The notes under the pieces were generated by a model. It made no database searches, had not been told where the DNA came from, and was given only the letters and a program-made list of their open reading frames with translations. DNA of 64,000 bases from Desulfurobacterium thermolithotrophum DSM 11699 (GTDB lineage Bacteria > Aquificota > Aquificia > Desulfurobacteriales > Desulfurobacteriaceae). The stretch is from the NCBI RefSeq assembly GCF_000191045.1, contig NC_015185.1, forward strand, positions 310,001 through 374,000, in the 5' to 3' direction. Made by a program: the position numbers and the translations under genes. Shown piece by piece: positions 54,169-62,027 of the stretch; positions within the stretch are counted from its first letter, which is position 1, and the number at the start of each line of letters is the position of its first letter.

Positions 54169-55661
54169 GAATTTATTTTGGTTATCCTGATTCTTTCTTT
54201 AAAGATAAAAACTTTCGTTTAAAAGACCTTTTTTTAAGGGAAATAGGTGTTAAATACGAAACTGTTCCTGTTGAAGTTAGAAGAAAGTTACTTTCTCTTC
54301 TTGATAATCTTGAGCAAAAAAGTTACTTGTACTTAAATGGTATAGTCTATGATGCTATTGATATCCTTGAATTTGCTTTCTTTTCTCTATCAATTGAAGA
54401 CTTACAAGAGATCGTTTTACCTGGTTATCTTTATGGAAAATCGACATTTTTAATAAGAAATCTTTTTGATAACTTACTTGAAAGAAGGGTTTCTGTGTAT
54501 TATGACTTCAACTTTTTCTCACAAAAGACTTTAGTTGTCAATATTGGTTATAAAAAAACTTCTTTATCAATAGGTGGAAAATTAATAACTATACTACCTG
54601 TTGGGGAATATCATTTCGTAGATATCTTAGGAAATTATTTATTTAACAGATTTATTCTTGAAGTAGGAATTTCAAATAGGGATTTAAGAAAAAAAGGAGA
54701 GAGAGGAAAGCTACTTGATAAGTTTAGAAGCTTTGCAGGACAAGTTCTATTTAAAAATAGAAAAGAAATTTTTCTTGAAAATTTTAGATATAAGCGCTCT
54801 ATAGAAAAAGAAGAAGTGAGATTAGCAATATCACCTTATACAGGTTTATGTAACTATGGCGATTTTATTGAAAAGCCTGTAGATATTTCGTCATCCGTTG
54901 TTCTTTCTTTATATAGTTATGAAGAGCTTTTTAGAGAAAGAGCTCCTATAGAAAAAATTATCTTGATTGGAAGACTTACATTTCCCTTTGAAGATGTCTT
55001 AGGTAAGATTTTCCCTATTCCTATTGAAAAGCTTGATGGAAAAGAAATGATAGGCTTATCAGCTGTTAATCCTATCTTTAAAGTTTCCCTTAGGAAAATA
55101 GATTTTCCATTAGATGGTCGTTTCCCGAACTTGAAAATTCCTTCCTTAGATTCTAGTGATGAAATAAACGTTTCTCTTTTAAGAAAGTACTACAATAAGC
55201 AAGATTTAAAAGGAATTTTTTTAATAGAAAAATTAACAGAAAAGCAACTTTCAGACAAAGAAAAAGAGCAGTTCATTTTTGAACTTCTTTCTATTTTGAA
55301 AAGGAGCTCTTACAGAACTAAAGAAAGTATCCTTTACTTAAACTACGCTATATCTGCTCTTTCAAAACTTGATATTCCCGAAAATCTGTTCCAGAAAGTT
55401 TTAGAAGAAATGATAGAAAAAGCTTTTAATTGGTTTTTACCTATTGAAACAAAAATGAACATACTTTATTTTTGTTATAAATTTTCTGATAAACTTAAAG
55501 ACGAAAGATTTAAAATATTTTTACCTCTTCTTCTCACATATATAAGAGACAAAAAGTTAACAGAAGGAGAGAGGAATTTCATTCGAACAGCAGTTGAAAC
55601 AACCTTTAGTAAGATCAAGATTTCTTTAAGAGGACAAGATGAAATTAGCAGAATTTCATAG
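54165..55661 (+). CDS. unrecognised protein, possibly a degenerate actin/Hsp70-fold ATPase
   Basis: 498 aa; no family recognised with confidence. TTG start, overlapping the previous stop, with AGAGGTG upstream. Two stretches resemble actin/Hsp70-fold signatures: VVNIGYKKTSLSIGGKLITILPVGEYHF (phosphate-2/adenosine style) and KIILIGRLTFPFEDVLGKIFP with GKEMIGLSAVNPIF (adenosine motif and the 'DPDEAVA-G-AA' position). Key acidic residues are not obvious, so ATPase activity is doubtful. The C-terminal 180 residues are helical. It overlaps reverse gyrase by 23 bases and so is translated with it. Confidence 0.5.
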   Translation: MRIYFGYPDSFFKDKNFRLKDLFLREIGVKYETVPVEVRRKLLSLLDNLEQKSYLYLNGIVYDAIDILEFAFFSLSIEDLQEIVLPGYLYGKSTFLIRNLFDNLLERRVSVYYDFNFFSQKTLVVNIGYKKTSLSIGGKLITILPVGEYHFVDILGNYLFNRFILEVGISNRDLRKKGERGKLLDKFRSFAGQVLFKNRKEIFLENFRYKRSIEKEEVRLAISPYTGLCNYGDFIEKPVDISSSVVLSLYSYEELFRERAPIEKIILIGRLTFPFEDVLGKIFPIPIEKLDGKEMIGLSAVNPIFKVSLRKIDFPLDGRFPNLKIPSLDSSDEINVSLLRKYYNKQDLKGIFLIEKLTEKQLSDKEKEQFIFELLSILKRSSYRTKESILYLNYAISALSKLDIPENLFQKVLEEMIEKAFNWFLPIETKMNILYFCYKFSDKLKDERFKIFLPLLLTYIRDKKLTEGERNFIRTAVETTFSKIKISLRGQDEISRIS

Positions 55662-58600
55662 AATGTGTCCAAACTGCGGTGGAATAATATCTGATGAAAG
55701 ACTTAAAGCAGGACTTCCATGCGAAAAATGTTTACCAAAGGAGCTTTTCTATACAAATAGAAAAGAAATATGTAATGCTCTTGGGAATAAACTCCAAGAT
55801 TTTAAGAAAATTTGTCTTTTAGATGAATTTACTGAAAATTATGTAAAGTTTTTTAAAGAAAAAACAGGCTTTACTCCTTGGACTCTCCAAGTTATGTGGG
55901 CAAGAAGAGTTGCTCTTAGTAAATCTTTTACGATGATTGCTCCAACTGGTGTTGGAAAAACAACTTGGGGACTTGTCACTTCTGCTTATTTAAGTGGAAA
56001 GGTTTATATACTTGTTCCAACAAAATTACTTGTTCTTCAAACTGTAGAAAAACTTTCAAAGTTAACCAACAAAAAGATAGTTGCTTATACAGGAAAAAAG
56101 TCAGAAAAGGGAACAATACAATCTGGAAATTTTGAAATTTTAGTTACGACAACAAATTTTCTTTACAGAAACTTTGAGATAATTCCTAAACCTTTTGATT
56201 TTGTTTTTGTTGATGATGTGGATTCTCTCTTAAAAAGTGCAAAGAATGTGGACAAAGTTATTCGCCTTTTAGGATTTACAGAAGAAGATATAAGTATTGC
56301 AGAAAAAGTTTTAGAACTTAAATCCTTAGTTGCAAAATTTGGAGAAAAGGTAGATAGAAAGCTTATCGAGAAATTAAAAAAACTTGAAAATTTTCTTGAA
56401 AAAAGAAAAAGCGAAATAAAAAACGTTCTTGTTGTTTCTTCTGCAACTTCTCAACCAAAGTCAAAGAGAGTTAAACTCTTTAGAGAGCTCCTTGGTTTTG
56501 AAGTTGGAAAATCTGCAACTGCACTTAGAAATGTTGAAGATGTCTTAATATATACGGATAAAGATTATCTTGAAGAAACAGTAAAAATCATAAAAAAGTA
56601 CGGAAAAGGAGTTTTTGTCTTTATTTCGGAAGACTTAGGTAAGGATTACGTTGAGGAAGTTGTCAACTTTTTAAATAAGAAAGGTATTTCCACAGTTTCT
56701 TATGAAAACTTTTCATCTGAAAATCAGGGAAACTTTATTGACGGAAAAATTCAGGCAGTTGTTGGAATAGCAAGCTATAGAAATCCTCTTGCAAGAGGAA
56801 TAGATCTTCCTCAAGCAGTTAGATATGCAGTTTTTTTAGGTGTTCCCAAATTAGAGTTTAATTTAAAACTTTCTTTAGCACCGGTTAAACTTTTTGGAAT
56901 TCTTCTTGTTCTAAGGGAATTAATAGAAGACAAAACTAAGGTAATGTCTTATTTAAGCTACTTAAAAAAATATCTAAGTTTAAAGAAAGAACTTCTTGAT
57001 AAATATCCGAAAGTAAAGGAGAAATTAGAAGAAATCAAAGGTTTTCTTGAAAGTTATCTTAGTAACAAAGAGTTTTTAGAAAAGGTTAGAGCGTCTGAAG
57101 ATATATCCTTAAAGGAAAAAAATGGAGAGCTCTTTGTCGTTGTTGGTGATGCTACAGGTTATGTTCAAGCTTCTGGAAGAACGTCAAGAATGTTTGCAGG
57201 AGGGCTTACAAAAGGTGTTAGTCTTATGCTTGTTGATGACTTAAAGGCACTCAATTCTCTAAAAAAAAGACTTTCCATCTTTCTTGAAGATTTAAATTTC
57301 AAAGTCCTTGATTACGATAAAGGAAAAGAGCTTGCAGAAAAGTTTGGTTTTGAATTAATAGATGAAGAAAAACTTAACAAAATTTTTAAAACTGTTGATG
57401 AAGATAGAAAAAGAGTTAAAGAAATATTAGAAGGTAAGATAAAAGCAGAAACAAAAAATCTTGTAAATACTGCTCTTATAGTTGTCGAGTCTCCAAATAA
57501 AGCAAGAACGATAGCTAATTTCTTTGGAAAACCAGTTAGAAGAAAAGTCTTAGATATTGATGTTTATGAAATAAACATAGGAGATAGACTACTCCTTCTA
57601 ACAGCTTCAAAGGGACACGTTTTTGATCTTACGGTTAGGGATGGCTTGTGGGGAGTTAAAGAAGAAGAAAGCAGTTATATTCCAGTCTACGATACTATAA
57701 AGTACTGTACAAAGTGTTTTGAACAAACAACAGAACCTTTTTGTTCAAAGTGTAGTGGAAAACCAGATGTTGATAAGATAACGGTAGTTAGAGCTCTAAG
57801 AGAAGTTGGGCTTGAAATAGACGAAGTTTACATAGCAAGTGATCCTGACACAGAAGGGGAAAAGATAGGGTGGGATATTGGAACAGTAATAAAACCTTTT
57901 CAAAAGAAAGTAAGAAGAATGGAGTTTCATGAAGTTACAAAGTGGGCATTTATGGAAGCTCTCAAAACTCCAAAAGAAATAGATGAAAATCTTGTAAAGG
58001 CACAGATAGTAAGAAGAATTGCTGATAGATGGGTAGGATTTGCACTTAGTCAGCACTTATGGAAAGTATTTAAAAAACACTGGCTTTCTGCAGGAAGAGT
58101 TCAAACGCCTGTTCTTGGTTGGGTTATAAAAAGATATGAGGAAAGCAAGGAAAAGAAAGGAATAATTGTAGTTGAAACTAAAGCAGGTAGTTTTAGGTTT
58201 GAATTTGACAATTTAGAAGAGTTTCAAAAGATAGCTATAGATAAGGTAGAAATTAAAGTTAAAGAAAAATCTATTTTCGAGAAAAATTCTCTTCCACCTT
58301 TTAATACTGGAGAACTTCTTAAAGAAGCATCTAACAATTTAGGCATTTCTGCAGAAGAAACGATGAACATTGCCCAAGCTCTCTTTGAAAGTGGTTTTAT
58401 AACTTATCACAGAACAGATTCAACAAGGGTTTCAACTGCTGGAATGGGAGTTGCAAAAGAGTACATATCTCAAAAATTTGGAGCAGAATTTATAAAGCTG
58501 AGAAGTTGGGGAGATGGTGGAGCTCACGAGTGTATAAGACCTACAAGACCTTTAGATGCTGAAAGCCTAAAAGCTCTTGTCTTAGTTTCGGGTTCAAGTT

Positions 58601-59187
58601 CAAAGATGACAAAGAATCACTTTAGAATATATGATTTGATATTTAAAAGATTCATGGCCTCTCAGATGATACCTACTAAAGTTGAAAAGTGCAAACTTCT
58701 TGTTAAACTTCTTCCTGTAGAAAAAGAAGAAGAAGAAGAAAGAATAGCTAAAATAGTAAAAAACGGATGGAACTTGATACAACCTCTTAATTTAGAACCT
58801 CTTTCTGTAGAGTTAAAAAAGGAAAAAACTTACTATTTTGAAATTATATCCTATGTAAAGAAAAAAGTTCCAAAAGTCTTTCCATATACTCAAGGAGAGC
58901 TCATCGAAGAAATGAGAAAAAAGGAAATTGGAAGACCTTCCACTTATGCAAAAATTGTTCAAACTCTTCTTGACAGAAAGTACATCATAGAAAAGGGGAA
59001 ATTTCTCTATCCTACAAAACTTGGAATAGAAGTTTACAACTATCTTTCAGAAAAGTTTCCCGACTATACTTCTGAAGAATTTACAAGAGAACTTGAAAAT
59101 ATAATGGATAAAGTTGAAAGAGGAGAGGAAGATTACCAAAAAGTAATAGAAAACCTTAAACCTATTTTGGAAATAAGATATTCTTAA
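55639..59187 (+). CDS. rgy: reverse gyrase
   Basis: 1182 aa ATP-dependent type IA topoisomerase that adds positive supercoils, found essentially only in hyper- and extreme thermophiles. An N-terminal zinc finger (Cys10, 13, 28, 31) and a helicase-like module with Walker A APTGVGKTT (101-109), VFVDDVDSL and SGRTSRMFAGG are followed by the topoisomerase part. That has a Toprim domain (LIVVESPNKARTIANFFG, ASDPDTEGEKIGWD), a second zinc finger (CTKC ... CSKC near 690) and a catalytic Tyr in GFITYHRTDSTRVS near 922. The usual length is 1100-1200. Last gene of a three-gene overlapping operon. Confidence 0.97.
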   Translation: MKLAEFHRMCPNCGGIISDERLKAGLPCEKCLPKELFYTNRKEICNALGNKLQDFKKICLLDEFTENYVKFFKEKTGFTPWTLQVMWARRVALSKSFTMIAPTGVGKTTWGLVTSAYLSGKVYILVPTKLLVLQTVEKLSKLTNKKIVAYTGKKSEKGTIQSGNFEILVTTTNFLYRNFEIIPKPFDFVFVDDVDSLLKSAKNVDKVIRLLGFTEEDISIAEKVLELKSLVAKFGEKVDRKLIEKLKKLENFLEKRKSEIKNVLVVSSATSQPKSKRVKLFRELLGFEVGKSATALRNVEDVLIYTDKDYLEETVKIIKKYGKGVFVFISEDLGKDYVEEVVNFLNKKGISTVSYENFSSENQGNFIDGKIQAVVGIASYRNPLARGIDLPQAVRYAVFLGVPKLEFNLKLSLAPVKLFGILLVLRELIEDKTKVMSYLSYLKKYLSLKKELLDKYPKVKEKLEEIKGFLESYLSNKEFLEKVRASEDISLKEKNGELFVVVGDATGYVQASGRTSRMFAGGLTKGVSLMLVDDLKALNSLKKRLSIFLEDLNFKVLDYDKGKELAEKFGFELIDEEKLNKIFKTVDEDRKRVKEILEGKIKAETKNLVNTALIVVESPNKARTIANFFGKPVRRKVLDIDVYEINIGDRLLLLTASKGHVFDLTVRDGLWGVKEEESSYIPVYDTIKYCTKCFEQTTEPFCSKCSGKPDVDKITVVRALREVGLEIDEVYIASDPDTEGEKIGWDIGTVIKPFQKKVRRMEFHEVTKWAFMEALKTPKEIDENLVKAQIVRRIADRWVGFALSQHLWKVFKKHWLSAGRVQTPVLGWVIKRYEESKEKKGIIVVETKAGSFRFEFDNLEEFQKIAIDKVEIKVKEKSIFEKNSLPPFNTGELLKEASNNLGISAEETMNIAQALFESGFITYHRTDSTRVSTAGMGVAKEYISQKFGAEFIKLRSWGDGGAHECIRPTRPLDAESLKALVLVSGSSSKMTKNHFRIYDLIFKRFMASQMIPTKVEKCKLLVKLLPVEKEEEEERIAKIVKNGWNLIQPLNLEPLSVELKKEKTYYFEIISYVKKKVPKVFPYTQGELIEEMRKKEIGRPSTYAKIVQTLLDRKYIIEKGKFLYPTKLGIEVYNYLSEKFPDYTSEEFTRELENIMDKVERGEEDYQKVIENLKPILEIRYS

Positions 59188-59605
59188 CTTTCTCCACAAC
59201 CTTTGGAAAAGCTTTCTTTACTGGTTCAGTTAATTCATTTTTGAACGTTTCCAAGTCTGCCGCTTCTACTCCAATAAATTTTATTTCTCTTGGCATCTTA
59301 TCAGCAAATAAACTGTAACCAACAGTTATAATTTCACTAAGAGAAACAGAATGACTATTTCCCCCATAAAGTTTCTGGTTTTGCCCGGATGTCAAGTCAA
59401 GTTCTACGATTTCTCCAGGTTTAAGACCGAGCTTTACAGCATCTACTATTACTACTTTCTCTTTTCCCAAAAGTGTTTTCACCATATATAAAGAAGGGGA
59501 GAGAAAGTGAACGGCTTGAATCTCCCCGCAAAGAGCTTCCACAGTCCAAAACCCTAAACCATCATCAGAGAAGTTGGGATTGCCTATACCTATTAACAAT
59601 TTCAA
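59162..59605 (-). CDS. [NiFe] hydrogenase maturation protease
   Basis: 147 aa endopeptidase that trims the large-subunit C-terminus after nickel insertion. Family signature IGNPNFSDDGLGFWTVEAL with the nickel-sensing Asp and GIGN start, and IVDAVKLGLKPGE with the second conserved Asp. It lies one base after the large-subunit gene, its presumed substrate, and overlaps convergent reverse gyrase by 26 bases. Confidence 0.9.
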   Translation of the reverse strand: MKLLIGIGNPNFSDDGLGFWTVEALCGEIQAVHFLSPSLYMVKTLLGKEKVVIVDAVKLGLKPGEIVELDLTSGQNQKLYGGNSHSVSLSEIITVGYSLFADKMPREIKFIGVEAADLETFKNELTEPVKKAFPKVVEKVKNILFPK

Positions 59606-59606
59606 C

Positions 59607-61070
59607 TTAAAAGTTCCTCAACTTCTTAATGAGTTTTCCGTTCTTTGTATACACTTCAAGCTGAATTGGAATCTGACCTGGAAAAGCATGAGTAGCACAA
59701 GCTAAACATAAATCATAAGGCCTATGCGCCATTTCTATAAGATTGAGTTTGGCTTCATCAAATTTTCCATCATCAAAGAAAAACTTAGCAGCTTTTTTAA
59801 CAGCGATCTGTATAGAGCCGTTGTTAAACGTAGTTGGAACAATCATGTTAGCGTCAGTTACCATTGCATTTTCGTCAGTCTTGTAGTGGTGTATTAACGT
59901 TCCCCTCGGTGCTTCTATAATTCCAACTCCTTCTCCAGAAACTTTTCCAACGGGATTGCAGGTGTTGGGATTAGTTATTTCTGGATCATTTACAAGCTCT
60001 TTAACTATTTCTGCATGATTGAGTATTTCTATGGCTCTTGCCCAGTGGTAGGCAAATATATTATGAACAGGTTTTCCTCCAAAGAATTCTACCATCTCCT
60101 CATAAGCCTTTTGAGCAAGGGGAGTACTGTAACCATCAGATACGTTAAATCTTGCAAGTGGTCCTACACTACAGAAAGGAGTTCCTTCTCCGTCAATAAA
60201 TCCTTTCCAGCCTACAGATTTAAGGTAAGGGAATTTTGCGTAACTCCACTGTATTGTTCTTTCGGCAAAGTAATCAAGATATTCTTTATCGGTAAAGCTT
60301 CCTATTTCCTGTCCAAAAGGAGATATTATCTTTTGAATACCTTCGTAATAGGCAACTTTATTGTTCTTATCGACTGTTCCCATATAGTTAGTAGCAACGT
60401 TAAAGGTTTCTTCTTTCAATAGTTTAGAATATTCAGGATTTTTTACTACTATTTCTTTAAATAGTTCTACACTTTGTTTGCCTAGTTTTAAACAATCTTC
60501 GGCCAATTTTTGGAGCTCCTTTACCTCATCTTCACTTATGTCTTTAGACCATCCACCTGGTATCGCCGACGCAGGGTGAGTAGTTTTACCTCCCAATATC
60601 TCCACTATTCTAGCTGCAGAAAATCTCTTCTCAAGAATTTCTTTAACGAATTCTTTGCCAAGTTTTTTTGCAACTCCGATTATATTTCTCTCTTCAGGTG
60701 GTGCTGTTGGTCCACATATAAAGTCTGGAAGTCCCATAGCATATAAAATTTCAGTATGATCTTCTATGTAGTGAGCAGAAAGTAACAATTTTCTTAGCTT
60801 TTTAGCTACGGGAGGAGGTTCTACCGAAAATATTTGGTCTCCAGCTTTTAGTGAAGCCATAAAGTGAACAGCCCTACATACTCCACAAATAGTACTTGCT
60901 ATTCTAGGAACCTCTTCTATTGGAACATTTTGGACTAGCTTCTCATATCCCATAAACTCAACCACTTGGAAAAAAACTTCGTCAATCTTTCCGTTGTCAT
61001 TTAAAAAGACGGTAATTTTTCCGTGACCTTCGAGTCTAGTTAGTGGTTCTATCGTAACTTTTTTCATCAT
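59607..61070 (-). CDS. [NiFe] hydrogenase large subunit, group 3 (Mvh-like)
   Basis: 487 aa catalytic subunit for H2 oxidation. L1 motif ICGVCRAVH supplies Cys62 and Cys65. L2 motif DLCLACATH supplies Cys455 and Cys458. After His461 come 26 residues (AFPGQIPI...), the peptide removed on maturation. No signal peptide, so cytoplasmic. Together with the small subunit and HdrA-MvhD the closest fit is the methyl-viologen-reducing (group 3c) type that bifurcates electrons through HdrA. Confidence 0.9.
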   Translation of the reverse strand: MMKKVTIEPLTRLEGHGKITVFLNDNGKIDEVFFQVVEFMGYEKLVQNVPIEEVPRIASTICGVCRAVHFMASLKAGDQIFSVEPPPVAKKLRKLLLSAHYIEDHTEILYAMGLPDFICGPTAPPEERNIIGVAKKLGKEFVKEILEKRFSAARIVEILGGKTTHPASAIPGGWSKDISEDEVKELQKLAEDCLKLGKQSVELFKEIVVKNPEYSKLLKEETFNVATNYMGTVDKNNKVAYYEGIQKIISPFGQEIGSFTDKEYLDYFAERTIQWSYAKFPYLKSVGWKGFIDGEGTPFCSVGPLARFNVSDGYSTPLAQKAYEEMVEFFGGKPVHNIFAYHWARAIEILNHAEIVKELVNDPEITNPNTCNPVGKVSGEGVGIIEAPRGTLIHHYKTDENAMVTDANMIVPTTFNNGSIQIAVKKAAKFFFDDGKFDEAKLNLIEMAHRPYDLCLACATHAFPGQIPIQLEVYTKNGKLIKKLRNF

Positions 61071-61076
61071 TTCCTC

Positions 61077-62027
61077 CTAATCTTTTGATTTGATCAGTTT
61101 AGATTTTGGAAGGCTGTATCTATAAAAAAGCTGAACAGGAGCAGGTATCTCTTTAAGCAGATTTTTATTATCTAAAGTTGTAGCTATGGTGCTTACCGCT
61201 TTAATGGCAAAGTCTGACACTCCTGGGATCGGACCTCCACATCCCCTACAAGGCATATTGGCTTTTAAGCAAGCTGCTCCGCAATCACCTTGAGTAATAG
61301 GGCCTAAACAAAGATATCCAGCTTCTAAAAGACATACGTCCTTTGGTGGCTTTTCTAGTGTTCTTTTTACCTGTGTAGGCTTTTTTTTAATACCACCGTA
61401 GCGTATAGGATTTCTTGGACATGCATCGCAAACAGCTGTTCCCATAGTTAACCAACTACCTTTTGCTGGAAGATCGTTTTTAAGGATGGATTCAAGTATC
61501 CACTTTATGTGGTTGTAATGGGGAGGACATCCACCTACATAGTAATCTACTTTAACAACCTGATCGAGAGCTCTGGCAGGTTTAAGAACAGGAAGATCTA
61601 AAGGGTATTTACCATCTGCTACATATTCTGGCTGAGGAACAATACCTTCAGTGTTGTCAGTTGTTATAGTTTCAATGTAAGCTTTTTTGACAATCTCTTC
61701 TTGCCTGTAAATGTTAACTAAACCTTTGATGCCTCCTAAACTTGCACATATACCAAAAGCAATTAGTGTTTTGCATTTTCTCCTCATAAATTTTGCTATA
61801 TGTTCATGTTCGGAATTTCTTACATTTCCCGTAAAGAAACCTATATCAATTGAGCCGTCTGGGATAGACTCTAGATCTTTATACTTTTTATCTATTAAAG
61901 TGGGAGCAAAAAACATGAGTTCTACGTGGTCAAGAAAATCCATAAGCTTAGTAGCCGTATCTAAAAGAGAGGTCTCACAACCTGCACATCCACCTCCCAA
62001 ATAATAAGCCATTTTAAGCTTTAACAT
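61077..62027 (-). CDS. [NiFe] hydrogenase small subunit (MvhG-like)
   Basis: 316 aa Fe-S subunit relaying electrons from the Ni-Fe site. The proximal cluster motif LGGGCAGCETSLLDT is near the N-terminus, followed by further Cys groups (GICASLGG, VGGCPPHY, CDACPRNP and CLGPITQGDCGAACLKANMPCRGCGGP) for medial and distal clusters. No twin-arginine signal, as expected of cytoplasmic group 3 enzymes. It overlaps the HdrA gene by 14 bases. Confidence 0.9.
   Translation of the reverse strand: MLKLKMAYYLGGGCAGCETSLLDTATKLMDFLDHVELMFFAPTLIDKKYKDLESIPDGSIDIGFFTGNVRNSEHEHIAKFMRRKCKTLIAFGICASLGGIKGLVNIYRQEEIVKKAYIETITTDNTEGIVPQPEYVADGKYPLDLPVLKPARALDQVVKVDYYVGGCPPHYNHIKWILESILKNDLPAKGSWLTMGTAVCDACPRNPIRYGGIKKKPTQVKRTLEKPPKDVCLLEAGYLCLGPITQGDCGAACLKANMPCRGCGGPIPGVSDFAIKAVSTIATTLDNKNLLKEIPAPVQLFYRYSLPKSKLIKSKD

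Noticed and set aside
54165-55661. Calling this protein a functional DnaK or actin homologue
   Set aside because: Only loose resemblance at two nucleotide-site regions; catalytic acids are not evident, so it is listed as unrecognised.
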